Shown here in pieces: positions 26,115-39,700 of a DNA stretch of 64,000 nt. The translations under genes and the position numbers were made by a program. The notes beneath the pieces are model-generated. The model was not told the DNA's origin and made no database searches. It was given only the letters and a program-made list of their open reading frames with translations. Within the stretch, counting starts at the first letter, position 1. Each line of letters begins with the position of its first letter. Source of the DNA: Phallusia mammillata (taxonomy: Eukaryota > Chordata > Ascidiacea > Phlebobranchia > Ascidiidae); NCBI GenBank assembly GCA_003260075.1, contig QLIY01000123.1, forward strand, positions 124,001 to 188,000, in the 5' to 3' direction.

Positions 26115-26124
26115 GGGGGGGGGG
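26115..26124. repeat. G10 run before a duplicated segment
   Basis: The run precedes 26125-26306, which recurs at about 26334-26515 with small changes. It pairs with the G run at 26307. Confidence 0.65.
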
Positions 26125-26306
26125 ACACGAAAAAAATTTCGCCGCCAAACAGCGACCTTCGGTTAAGCGGATTACTTAGTAGTGCTCTCTGCTGTATCGT
26201 TGAAGCTATAGCTGAAAAATAGCAATAATGTAGCTCGGAGTTTTTGCCATTCATTTGTGTGCAAGGCTGATCATTCTAGGATTGGGTATTTTTGTAAAAG
26301 GTTTCA

Positions 26307-26316
26307 GGGGGGGGGG
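26307..26316. repeat. G10 run at duplication junction
   Basis: The copies 26125-26306 and 26334-26515 are separated by this run and a 17-base unique piece. They differ at several positions and by single-base indels. Confidence 0.7.
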
Positions 26317-26868
26317 TTTTGGCCCGCCGTAGAACACGAAAAAAAATTCGCCGCCAAACAGCGACCTTCGGTTAAGCGGATTACTTAGTGGTGCTCTCTG
26401 CTGTATCGTTGAAGCTATAGCTGAAAAATAGCAATAATCTAGCTTGAAGTTTTTGCCATTCATTTGCGTGCAAGGCTGATCATTCTAGGATTGGGTATTT
26501 TTGTAAAAGGTTTCAAGTTCTCCTTTAAAGCGGCCCATTTGCGCCCTTGCCCGCCTATTCACGTAGGAATACCTACATAACGCGCATAAACTGATTATTG
26601 GCCACAGTTTTTACAGTATACTGACTGTGGTCTATGAAGGAAGCTTGTGTTTTTGCCCAGACACATTAGAAATATGGCGAGAATTGATCCAAACCTGATC
26701 CAAAACAAAACAACTCATAACACAATTATCCAGTTGCGTGAAAAAGCTGGCGTCATCATCACGCAAAACAGCAGCATAGGTGAAACGCAGATCAAAAAGC
26801 CGATTAAAAACATGGAAAATTTTAGGCCGAAAAACACTTAAATTTGGACTGGTTTGAATTTCAAGCAT

Positions 26869-26878
26869 GGGGGGGGGG
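26869..26878. repeat. G10 run at duplication junction
   Basis: Sequence 26794-26868 recurs immediately after the run, at about 26883-26957, almost unchanged. Confidence 0.75.
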
Positions 26879-27870
26879 ACATTAAAAGCCGATTAAAAAC
26901 ATGGAAAAGTTTAGGCCGAAAAACACTTAAATTTGGACTGGTTTGAATTTCAAGCATTTGCACTCAAAAATTCTTGCGACTCGACTTTGAAGATTTTTGA
27001 ACATTGCAGACGGTAACAGTCGCCTCGGCACCGTGAAAACCTTAATTGCCATTATAGCTTCGTTCTTTAGGCCAAAACTAGATTTAAACGGTAAGACGGT
27101 CGAGCCTTTTCCGTTAAGCCGCTGTAATTAGTGTGAATACGACGCCTGTTATGTAAGTGGCAGTGCTAGAATTCAACCCACTGATTTTTAAATATTTTGT
27201 TTTTTGAGTATTCGGACTGATACGATTCAAGGTTAACCAACGACATTATTTTTTAATAAAAAAGTGTAAACAAAAGCATTCGTTCCTAAAACATTCCGAC
27301 AAAACTAAGCCGAGAATCTTGCTTCTAGTAGTTATATATAATTGCGCATGAAAAGCGATTTGACACAAAACGGCAATTATGGATTTTTTTAATCCAATTT
27401 TAAAATCATTATAGAATGCATGGTTTTGCGTTTTGGAGTTTGTCTTATGCTAAGAAGACGCTAATTTATGTCAGAAGTGCATGAGAGGTTATATATGTGG
27501 AATTTTTTGACATGACTTAGGTTACATTCTTAAATGGCAGAAGATTGTATATTCTTGAATACTAGTACAGGATTAGATAGATACAACTAATTCAGAGTTT
27601 TAAACATCAGAAAGATTTTGACTAAATCTTGATAAAAACAGCGCCACAGTTCCATAATGTCTTAGTACTCGTCCAGGTTGTTGTAATTTTTTCTTGCAAA
27701 GTTTTGACTCTGTTGCAATAACTAAACCGTTGTCTTTTTTCCTTTACAGAAACTTTTATTGTTTTTTGTCTTGCACCATTAATAAGTTTCAGATCTGAAA
27801 ACTTGAATTTGGCACAAAATTTTGGCAAGACGCATTTTTATTTGTGTCAACAAGCAACACTTCAAGAACT

Positions 27871-28034
27871 ATGAGGCTGTTGACAATAGCAACCGCGGTG
27901 TTGTTAATTCTAGCGGTAGCCGATGCCCAAAAGCGTCGGCGATTGTTTAACGGGGACAAACTCAACTTTGAGGACATCCGCGCTACTTCCATTAAAGTTG
28001 GATTCAGATTTGTACAAGGAGCAAAACGATACCA
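27871..28034 (+). CDS. exon 1: signal peptide and start of FN3-like domain
   Basis: The ATG at 27871 opens [20 protein letters not shown], a clear signal peptide with likely cleavage after Ala19. A KRRR basic stretch follows, then the first strands of a FN3-like domain ([16 protein letters not shown]). The donor is GTAAGT at 28035, phase 2. An in-frame GTG at 27844 exists, but the ATG places the hydrophobic core correctly. Confidence 0.8.
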
Positions 28035-31000
28035 GTAAGTCTAAACAATATTTTTTTTTTTAGATTTTGCATAATTTTTTTAGATTTTTGCATTTCGAAC
28101 AGTTACATTAAAATGACTGTGTTTCTTATTATAGTAAAGCTAGTCTTCAAGTCATTGTCTTGCTTGCTTACAAATTTTTGTGTTTTAATGTATATGTTTT
28201 GTATGTTTAATGATGAAAATAACAGCCCAAATAGACGTAATTCGACATGCATTATTGTTCAAACGTTTCATCAGTCTATTTGGGACGTTATTTTGATCAT
28301 TAAACTTATGAACAGATCCGTATATAGTGTATAAAAGCCCAGTCCGTGTAATTCAAAAACTTGTGTAGAAACTTGGTTATAAATAACAGTTTCTTTCAAA
28401 TGCGGACGCGTCTGATTTTCCCAAACAAAATGTCACTGCTTTTTTCGAGTCTAGTACTAAAACTCATTATGGATAGAGCCTAATCCACATCCTCATTAAC
28501 TTATCACGTTATGTAACGTATCCAGGTATTCGGTGCGCTTCCTTCAAACCTATTTGGCTCAGCACCATGATAATTAACGTGTGTTGGGTGTGTACTGGAG
28601 GGTAGGAAGTGAATTAAGCTCGTTATGGTTTCATTCTGTGCCAGATACGCAATCTATATCTGCGCCAAACTTGTACAGGATAAAACGTGATCGTATCTGA
28701 TCAATTTCTTATACGGTTATGTGTTTATGCCCATAAAAGGTCAATAGGGCATTTGTGAATAAAACTGCAACTGAACAAAAGTCACGTGGTTAACATGAAC
28801 ATAAAGGCTTAGTGGCAGTGACGTAACTATAATTTATGAAAAATTGCGAAACAAATTTGTGTCAGTAAATTGGCATACCTGTATTCACTTATTCCAAACC
28901 TTTTGTTTTGTTTGATTTTGATGACGATTTATTTGATTTTGGAACACTATACACAGACTTTCAAATCAAAGTAATTTAATCAAAAACATAACTGCCAGTG
29001 CCAGAGTATACTTGTATATATGGATTACAACCTGCAGACGTTTCAACAATTGCTGTTGTCATCATCAGTGCAGAATGTTAAAATGTCTACATGATGTATT
29101 CTATACACAAGTACTTTGCAGTTATGTTTTTGACCTAATTAATTTCATTTGATGGTAAAGCATTTTTCGACGATTTTTTACCTTTGGCGCCATAAAAAAA
29201 TAACTGAAAAACTGTTGACTTTCCTAGCCAACATTAAAATTGCAGTAGTATGCAAAATTTTACCACCGACGAAGTAATTCACCAGAAACCGGGGGGGGGG
29301 GGTCTGGCAGTACTCTGGCAGTTATGTTGTTGATTAAATTTAATTTTTGACGATTTTTTACCCTTGGCGCCTCAAAAAATACTGACAAACCTTCCTAGTC
29401 AACATTAAAATTGCGGTAGTATGCAAAATTTTACCACCGACGAAGTAATTCACCAGAAACCGGGCTCTTGCGGTGTCTGTAACAACGGCGTACGGGTCAA
29501 TTAGCTTGAGGGTTGAGTTCTGGCCGGTGATCGTCGCAGACAGCCGGCGCACGGGTTTAATTAAAACCGGTTAAGGTCATACTGTTGATAATATCGTGAG
29601 TAAATTTGTTTGGACGCTAAATATTGGATTTTTGGCTCGTAGTTGTTTTGCGGGGGAGGCTTTTTCTAAGAAATAAAATTGTGATGACTTTTTTGTGTGT
29701 TTTGTATAAAGGATTTGATGCGTCATGGTATTGGAATTTTAATTTTAAATTAGAAATTCGTTCTAAAAATGTTTGTTTTCCACATAAATTCTTAGTGCAC
29801 ACGGTCAGTTTTTTTAAAGGTTTGGTTTGGGTGACCGCTAAGTAGTTTTAAGAGACCGCAAGTGTTTCATTTAAATACCAAAAAATAGCCATATTTGCTT
29901 AAAACGAATTATTTATTAGGCTACTGGCAAATTTTGAGAAACCGCTGGAGAAATTTGGGAGAACGTTTCGGTCNAAACCGTTGGAGAAAAAACACCTTAA
30001 AAAAACACTGCACACGGTGATAAAAAGCATTTTAAAGTGGAAAAATAATTGAAATCCTGTAGTTGAGGATGTAACCTTAATTTCTAAATAGAGCCAGAAA
30101 ATATAGAGCCTAATGTAATTGGTCTCAAATCTCACGCAATGCGTAAGCATTTTTAGACAGTTGCTCACAGAATTGTCACCTTAAGACAGGTGCGTAACTG
30201 GCATTTTCGGCATAATTGAACGCATATTTCCGACAGCCATGTTCTTTGTGGCGTATATGCGTGTGTAAGATCGAACACTTTACACATGTTATGCATTTTT
30301 GGCGGAAATTAAATGTCTGAGGTGACAACCCAACTTTGAAAAATAAAAATAACATTATATTTAATTGTCCAAATTTCCCAAAATGTGTTAAAAAACGTAC
30401 TTCGAAGGCATTTCACCTAAATAACTTTAAAAATGCGTAAACTTCTTTTTTTAAATGTTAGCTAATCACATATTGCCCATTACTTTGCAAATTGTCGAAA
30501 AATTTAATTAGAAAGATTTTTACTTCAATAACTTTAAAAATGCGAAACATGTTTTTTACACTTTAGCTAAATCATGTCTTGCCTATTTTTTACTTTCTAT
30601 TTCTCTTCACTTTACCATATTTTACTGTACAAATTATGTCCCCCGATTTCATATAGTTATACCCCATAGGCCAAACAGCCTACTTGTAAAACAAGTAACC
30701 GCAATCAAAACAGACCGTGATACCATGCAAGCTTGGCATACCAGTTGGTCAGCCCTAGACAATCTACCATTTATCTGTTATACGACGACCTATACGCACT
30801 TAGCACGCCAATTGCGTCTTTGACCCGGGTATAACAACCAAGTTACGTACTCGAGAAAATGGCAATTAGGCGACCGATTTACGTCGACACGTCTCAAGCA
30901 TTTTACCGCTCTGTAATCATTCGATAAACTTTCAGAAAAAGTTCTTTGTATTGTTGACTTAATCTTACGCAGGGCGCTATTCCCACGCAAAGGTATTTGA

Positions 31001-34000
31001 CGAGTATTTTTGACGCAGCAAACATTTTAATTGAGCACATTTAAAGTGCCTATCGTGCGTTCCTCATTTAAGAACTTTTCCAGCACTTAAAAACTATCAC
31101 GTTGAGCTAACTGTTATGCTGAATCGCTCATAAAATGCATTTGGCAAAAGAATGCCCAGATAAAGTTTAGGCAGTCAAATTTTTGGGTCCTTAAAAAACG
31201 AATTTTCATGAATTTAAACTTAGAAAGTCATTGTGGTCTATAGATTACAAAGCAAATTCAAAAAACTGAATTGTCATTCATTATGTTCAAGTTTATGTCA
31301 GAAATAGAAATAGCTTTTATGCCAAATTGCAAAATTCACAAATACAACTTTCGTCGAATTTTTAATGCAATTTTATGTCAACTTATAAGATTACACACTT
31401 TTAAATAACCTACATCAGCAAATGCGCCATCGTTGACGGATTTGTGTTTTGATAAAGCAGCTTGACGAAATACTCGCTTTTCTCTTAGTCCATAATCCGA
31501 CTGCATTTTGACAGCTGCAGAACTTTTTTGAAATCCTGTGTGCAGGGTCAACATACGTAATCCGGCGCTCAATCCATTCTCAGCGCATGTGACGTCATTG
31601 TGCGTGTGGTGACGTCATTTGCGCGCGAATATTTTGTGTGTGGAGATAATATCAAACTTTCGGGATTTTACAAATGGGCGTTACCGTAAAAATATGTTTT
31701 TTTAAATCTACGTTGGTCAATAATTCCTTTGCTGTTGTAAAGTCTGCCGTCGAGCTGCCTGTTTATTAAAGGCTATGTTTGATATACTACGGCAGTTTGA
31801 AGCCTTTTATTTCCATGTTACATACCATGTGTTGACAATTTTTAAGTTTAACGTTTAAAGACTTTGGCTGTAAATATTGTGGACTAATTATGTGACTAGG
31901 TGAAAATACTGGGAATTTTGTGCTTAAAAAGTTTTTCAAATTTTTCGTTTTAAAACACAAAAAAAAAACATAATGCCTAAAAACTAGGATTTTTAGGTGG
32001 ACAAAAACCTTAAACCTGGAAAACACTGAAATATATATTTACCCTCAACAGCTTCAGGCACAGGTTTTTGTTTTCACTGTAAAGTCGGTACTGACACGAA
32101 CTGACAATAGCGATATATAAGATGACATTCAGGATAAGAACAAAATCTGTCTCGTCATCAAGTTTCTTTGTGCCTCGGCGTTAACACGTTTACACGGGGA
32201 TTTTTAGCCATTTACAGACGTTTGTGTCTTTTTTGTTAGTTTGGTTTACACTTAAAAAAATTAAAATGTGCGATTGTTTAGCATTAAGTTTTAGTGACTG
32301 AACAAACCATAGCAAATCAGTTTTTTTTAACAATTAATTGGTTACACCATATACGGATCTGTTCATAAGTTTAATGAGGAAAATAACGACCTAAAAAATT
32401 TTGACAAATGCTCATGACATCATCAGTGATATGAGGGGCCACATCCATCATGATTGCTTACAAAACTACATCTAAAACTGACCTACGAAACATTGCCATG
32501 ACTTTCCAAAATACTTTTAAACTTGCTAATATTGGCTATATTTATTGCCTTAATTTAAGCTGTTGAAATAGACCGATGAATGAATATTATAGAAAATATT
32601 TTTTTTGGGCGTTTTAATCAAAGTATTTTTTCTCAATTTCAGTGTGGCCGCCAAGGAATGGATCAACAATAAATACGAACAAACGGTCGCAACGACACAG
32701 AGATACGTCACTGAGCATGAGAGAAATGCCCGACTTACTGGACTCCTATCAGGGGTAAGATACTATACGCGTAACAAATAGTTGTGAAGTGGTAAACATT
32801 AGGATAGGAACATTTAGGTCTTAAATTTAAACCCAGTATTATTTTAACAAAAAATTAAACATGTGGAATTTGAGTTCTACTTCTAAAATCTATGTTTTTG
32901 TTCAAAATTGTGCATTTTGGGGTGTGAAACTGTATTGTTTGTAACGCATGAAGTTTATGCATCGTTACATAATGCAATGCCAATAATGCTGTATTGTTTG
33001 TAAATGAGATGTACTCTTATAATATGCCAGCAAAATGGTTGAAAAACATACTATACAACTTGATTCAATAAAACACCCAAATTACGAAATAAAAGTGTTT
33101 CAAAATTTTACTAATAGCTATTATATTGCTTCTTTTATTTAATTCACTTTTGTGAACTTGTGTTAGTTAAACTGGCCGCAGTATTTAGCCGTTATGTTTC
33201 ACGCAAACTTAAACTACAGTTTTGCCATTGACCTTGGATCTCAAATCAAGGTCAAGTATACGCGTCGTAGATTAGTGTCGTCACTATGTTATCGCGGCGT
33301 TCGGACAATTAAAAAAAAGATGGATTAGTTTTTGTGCTAAGAGTGGGAGAAACTCTTTCGGCCGACAATTTTCTTGAAATTTATCGCAGAGGCGAATTAA
33401 TTGACTTTGTTTCGTGTAATCCAGTGCTGGACAATTTACACGTAAATATTTTTACTTGTAACACATACATTGCCTTTTATGGGCAATTACGTGATTCTAT
33501 GGAAAATTGGCAAGTGTCGCAAACATTTTTAACACTTTTTTTAGAAATCGGGCTCAAATCTAGATACCTGTATGTGTATATTATAACCTCCGACCTCTAT
33601 ATGTATACTAGGCACTGTTTTTAGCCTTTTGCGTTTTGAACATTTGAAATAAAATGTATTCAATGCGTACAAGCTCGTTTGAGTGCTGAAAGTAACATGT
33701 AATAGTGAGTTTATTTTCCTTCTCTGTTGAATTAGCCTTGCTAAAACGGAAGTATCAAAGTTTATTAAACCGGCTGTTTGTTCAAAAAGCTGGAAATGCA
33801 CTTGACTGATTCAGAACAAAAACTGCCAATCAGCATTGAAACTGTTTTAAAATATGGTTATACAATTCTTGTAGTATCAACCCTTAAAAAAATCTGTTTA
33901 AAATCTACCATATTCATATTTTGCATGTGTACCTTTATTTTTCTAGAGAGATTACCTTATCCAAGTTCAGGCGTTAAACCGATTCGGCAAAGCTATCGGC

Positions 34001-36642
34001 TCTGTATCAGAAAAGGTTGTCAAGACTCTTCTAAGATGCTACGTATGTGACGGACGACCTAGTAACCAGGCTTGCAACCGAAATGCCATCCAAAATTGCC
34101 CTGTTGGAACGGTAAGTGTAAAATTGAATTATTCTGATAAAATAAAAAAATCAGAAATTGTATTAAAAAAAGTGATTGGTTTTCAGAGAAAATTTTGTTT
34201 TAGGACAAAAGTTTTTTGTGTCATTTGTTTGTGAATAGTACGTCAGGCCCATTGAAGGTGTAATGCCGAATCAGATTTATACATATATAAGTGTGCCGTG
34301 ATCGGTGGTCTGTATGAACACTTCGGGGCTGATCCCGTTTGTGAATTTATGTTTATATTAACTTAACTTGTTTGTGAATCATAAATTCCTAACTTAGTTT
34401 TCTTGTTTACAATTTATTTTTAAGCGGTAGATACAAAGCCGATATGCATTAAAACCTATTTACTGAACTTTAATAAACTCGTTTTGGGACATTATACAAA
34501 GATCTGTTAAGGTACTCATAAATACCTATAATGTGACAGAGAGGCTTTAAATGTGATATGTCTTATTCCTATATTTGCAGCCAATGTACAGCATACCATT
34601 ATCACTTTGTGTATTTATGTTTCGAGTTTGTTTTTCGACAACAAACATTCCTGTGTTACATACCGAAGGTTGAAAATGCCAAAAGTGTCCCAATTTTGTG
34701 GTTCCACCCATAAATTACGCGTTTAGCTTTGATACCGCAAAAGAGGCTTTGTCCAAACTGACGCAAAAATGCAAACAAAACTCATTTCATGTGGTGAGCA
34801 CGCCTTTTAAAACAACAATCGTCTAACGAGATAAAACTATGGGTTGTAAAATCACTCTTGGTGCAATAAGCAAGGGAATGTTCGTTGGAATTTGAACAAA
34901 GGGATTAAAGCCAGCGGTTACCAATGTGGGCGTTTCCTTAAGTTTACGGCCGCTGAAGTAACGTTATTCAATTTATTCACACAGCAACTGTTCATATGAT
35001 ACTAGTTACTTCTAACATGTAATTCAATCTTTATAAACTGGTACCATGTTATCAGTAATAATTATCAAATAAGTATTGGCTGTTAAATAAAGAGTTTTGT
35101 CTATTAAGTGGTACCTTTTGAACCTGTGCAAGAAAAAGCGTTTTAGAAACACTGGTTTAATTTGGTGTATGGGCAGGAACTTGGTCGAACGGTCGGGCAC
35201 GCCTGACCCACATACAGACATAAAAACCTTGACCGGGATTCGTTCCCGGGAGTGTCCTGGGTTCGAACCCCGTGCAAAAAAGAAACACTGGTGTAAACCA
35301 AGAGCACACAACACAAAATATGTTTCATCAGCATATAAAATAATTCAAGTTTGTAGAGATTTGCATTTGCCAGAAGAGCTCTACAAACTTGATATTATGC
35401 CTGGCAGCAATAGCTTATAAAAAAATAAAATAATTATCTATTAATCATTTAATGAACATTCAGAAAAAACTTTATGTTTGTCGCTATAGGATGCCTGTTT
35501 AAATGAGATGCGATACCACAATGGAAAACTTGCTATCACTAAGCGCTGTGCCCAATTCCGACCTGAACTGGCTCAGAAGATCCGTGGGGGAAGAGACGTT
35601 ACTAAAGCCTGTCGCGGAGTCCATGCGTAAGTCTTTGTTGTATTTTTTCCATAGGTTTACTTGTTGGACCAGTTTTGGCAAGCACTTAGTACCATAAAGT
35701 GACATATGTATAAACTTAGTGTACTTTTTGTGTTGGTAAATGCATTTCAACTGTGCAAAACGGTATTTGTTTCAAAATTTTACGAACCTATCTTGATGTA
35801 ATTTGTGAATTGAACGTTTAAAATCCCCAAAACACAAACAATCACATTTTATTTTGCAAATCCTATTTTTTTCAGAAATGCATTTCACCTATGCGCTGTA
35901 ATAAAAGTACATATTTTTAGAATTGAAATCAATTCATGCGTTTTTGTGACGCAGAAAGCTAAATTTTGCACACGAAATGAAGATTTAATTATGTTTTCCA
36001 ATTTTGCAATTTTAGTTATTGTTTCAAAGGGGGGGGGGACTGTAATAAAAGTAGATATTTTTAGAATTGAAATAAATTCATGCGTTTTTGTGACGCATAA
36101 AGCTAAATTTTGCACACGAAATGGAGATTTAATTATGTTTTCCAATTTTGCAATTTTAGTTATTGTTTCAAAGGGGGGGGGGGCCCGAATGATATTTAGT
36201 ATTTGCACCGTAAGCACTTTTCAGTCTGAACTGTTTAATCCAAAATTCCAAAACCACAAGGTCAAATTGAAGTCAATCGCATCAGTTCTTTGGATTAGAG
36301 TTGTTTTAATCCCGACATCATATACGTCTGACGCACGTATTCTTGTGACTTAAGGAAAAAATAATTATTTTTTGATAATTCAGCTAAATCAAGTCGAAAG
36401 AGAAAAGTTTTTTACACTTTTTTTGGGGGGGGGGTCACCTTACAGATTCAAAATAATACTTGTCAAAATTATTTTTCTGCAAACATTGATTAATGCCTAT
36501 GACCTATGAAATATCAAGTTTTGCGAAACCCGCATGATATTTAGTATTTGCACCGTAAGCACTTTTCAGCCTGAACTGTTTAATCCAAAATTCCAGAACC
36601 ACAAGGTCAAATTGAAGTCAATCGCATCAGTTCTTTGGATTA

Positions 36643-36717
<75 letters not shown>

Positions 36718-39700
36718 TCAATTTGCTATATTTTTTTAACATTAACAGTTGTTACTATCTGTTTAAACTGCCCTTAAGGTCTCCAAGCCTTTACCTGTTA
36801 TTCCTGATTATAAAAATCACTGCCAAATTAGATCGCATACTTAGATAATAAACCCCAAGAACGTACACTATAGTTGTTTGTTTGAAGACAAAATTTCCCT
36901 CTTTTATCGCATATTTTAAAACCAGGCAGTCTGTGGAATTTCTTGAATAGCTGGTTGGTATAGCGCCTGGCGTATAAGCCTGTAAGGAAAGGAATAAATT
37001 CCTGTGGCAATGAGAGTGCTGATTGCCGGCTATGCTGCGTAACAGCGGAAACCGTTGGCATAGATGGTTTTGCATAAATAGTGAACAGATGAGCTATTGT
37101 TTTCAATGCTTAAATATAGGTTTGCATGTTAAATGGTATTTCTTGACACCATCTTACGTTTTGCTCACTAATGAAATGCGGTTTCATTTTGATGACGTCA
37201 CGCGTTCTGACGTCACAGTGTGGCAGTTGCGTCTTTAACTTTTCGTTTGCCTTTCAGGAAAGACGCGGTATGCAAGTGTATGTGCAAGAGCGACGTTTGT
37301 AACGCAGCCGATCTCCCATGCAGTGACCGTAAGTATAAGAAAATCTCCATACCCTTCTATAAATATGCATCCTTCAAGCAGAGTTATAAGTCGTTCGTGC
37401 TTGGGTTTCAGTTTAAACAGGCTTGACTAAACTGGCTTGATTTCCCGGCACAGTTTTTTTGGGGATTTTGACCGACTTTCGGGTCCAGGGTTGTAAGCGG
37501 GCCCAAAATTCGAACCAGAACCCGGTCCGAATCCGATTCGTTTTTGAAAAGCCCGTTTTGACCCGAAAGTTTGATTGACAGGCCTATTATACAGAAGACA
37601 TACCGTTGGTCAGTAATCGACAATGGATTATATATAGGACGTTTTAAGGCATTTGGACATTAGGTTAAGTCCAGCAACTAGCTACTTAGCTAGGTAACTT
37701 TATTTTTAAAATTACGGACACGGGTTGTGAAGTCGCCAATCAAGACTGTTTGGTAAAATGGCCGAACCCGTCCCGACTTACAACTCTATTCAGACATACC
37801 CCCAAGTATCTTTTTGTAACACATTAATATCCACCATCAATGTGATCGAAATCTCGTGTGTACGTGAGATATGACATCACTTGGCTAGTCATGGTAGGTC
37901 TCCGGATATTGTTCGAAGAACCGTTCTAAGTTTGCCCTTTACCGAAATGTTTCACTGCATGAACTTAACGTATTAATGAACCGTTATATGGTGCAATGTT
38001 ACCCGGCTGGTATAACTTTTATGATAAAAATAAACCCAACTTACAAACTTAGTTTCCTAACCCTATCCCAGTCTTACTTTTAATTTTCAATAATTGTGCT
38101 CTTTACGCCATCTATCGGAATTTAGCAAACTTTGTCTGTTGTGAGTTCTTGTGTTAGTAGCTCTTCCAAAATGTTTGACTCCTTTTAATACTTACGCGTG
38201 TAACTAGACAAAAACCGTTTTTGGTAAACCGTTAAAAACTAAGTGCACATTGCGGTCAAAACGGTAGTTTCTAAAAACCCGCATCGCGTGAATATGATCA
38301 CGTAAATTCAAACTCCTTTGCTAAAATGTAGTTTATAGTTACAACACTATAATGACGCAAATAGCTGCGTTGGTATATTCCTCCTACCGCCTCAAGTTTA
38401 TGTGTTTACATTCAAACCGCCATGACACATAATCCTTGTGTTTTTTGCGGTTATTCTGAAACTGCTGCGTCCTTTCGAAACTTGTCATGCACCGTATAAG
38501 GTAGCCCGAGCAGAAATAATCGAAATAACCCGTTATTTTTGGACGAACAAAGCCACTATGAGCTCTAAATGATTGCCAAGTTTCGCATTTCTGTTTGGAA
38601 TATAAACAGCTTTTTTGATGTTATCTATCGTTTGTTTCGAACCTTTTTATCATTTTTTCACGTGACTTAAGTGTATATAAACGAGTGTAACTGATGTGGC
38701 CTTATATCACTGATGATGGCATGAGTATTCTTCAAAACGTTTAAAGTTAAACATGGCGCTTTTTACGTCTATTTGGGCCGTTTACTAAACATTACTAATT
38801 CAACTCATAAACACTGTAAACTTTTACAGTGTAAAGTGTTCCAAAATGCTATGTAAAAGAGCCAATACATAATGACAAAACGTTTTTTTGGTTTTTGAAC
38901 GTGTTCGCGTTTGAACAATAAGGCACACTAGAAAAAGTTATCAAATAAAAATATAATGATTTATACAGCCAAAATTTAATACGTTCCCCCAACTTTTTAA
39001 AGCAACTCAAAATAATATAATTGCGAGCTGTCTCTAATTACAGTAATGTATAAACGAGGTCCGTCATATATTTTGACTGTAAACAGCTCCAGTGCAGAAA
39101 ACATGTCTTGCTTGGTGTTCAGTGCAATAATTAATCATTTTATGCGATTAAATGGAACGGTGACTTGTAGAGATGAATCATATAAAAAGGCCAAATTTCG
39201 TTATAGAACTTTACCAGTTCTACCGGTTTATTGCAGTTCTCTAATCTCTACATCTGTGGTTTAGGAACACCTGGCACTCGTAGGGACTAATCACTAGTTT
39301 ACACGTGGCCTAAACCGCTTTTCTAACATGTCTTTGATTATAATCTTATAAAATAATTATTTTTGTGTTCATTTGAGTTTTTACGATATATTTGCACACG
39401 TTGCTATACTTGCTCTAGACCAGTGGTTCCCGGCCTTTTTTGGAAAACATTCTTTTTCCTTCCTCCCTAATACATTTCCCCCAAACCATACAAAGATCAT
39501 TTAAAATTGAGTCTTTTACCAACTTTACAGGCCATTTTAGCAACTTCACAGGCCATGCAAAACTTAAGTGTCTATTTACAAACAACATGAAAAAAATGAA
39601 TTCCTCCCCTTTCAAAAAGTTTCGAAAGGGAACCACTGCCCTAGACTCATAAAGAAACTATCAAAAAGAGTATTTTTACAGATTAAATGCCATTGTGTTC

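Larger units (their letters stand above)
16072..27600. other. intergenic, no gene recognised
   Basis: No coding exon can be supported. The longest open frames (19355-19858, 20632-20958, 22861-23130) lack any recognisable domain. Contents noted separately are a 25-base palindrome at 16610, a TIR-element copy at 17226, a hAT-like end at 21255, and G/C-run duplications at 18688, 24757, 26115, 26307 and 26869. A lone N lies at 21558. Confidence 0.5.
28035..32642 (+). other. intron 1 with repeats
   Basis: This 4.6-kb intron carries foldback MITE copies at 28205-28330 and about 32344-32460, a G-run duplication at 29291 and a single N at 29974. No other gene is seen. Confidence 0.7.

Noticed and set aside
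27844-27870. Upstream in-frame GTG as start of the giant gene
   Set aside because: The ATG at 27871 gives a normal signal peptide, whereas starting at GTG would put polar residues before the hydrophobic core.
36534-36848. Open frame with a long glycine stretch
   Set aside because: The glycine run is the reading of the G71 homopolymer at 36645-36715, flanked by duplicated intron sequence. There is no coding support.
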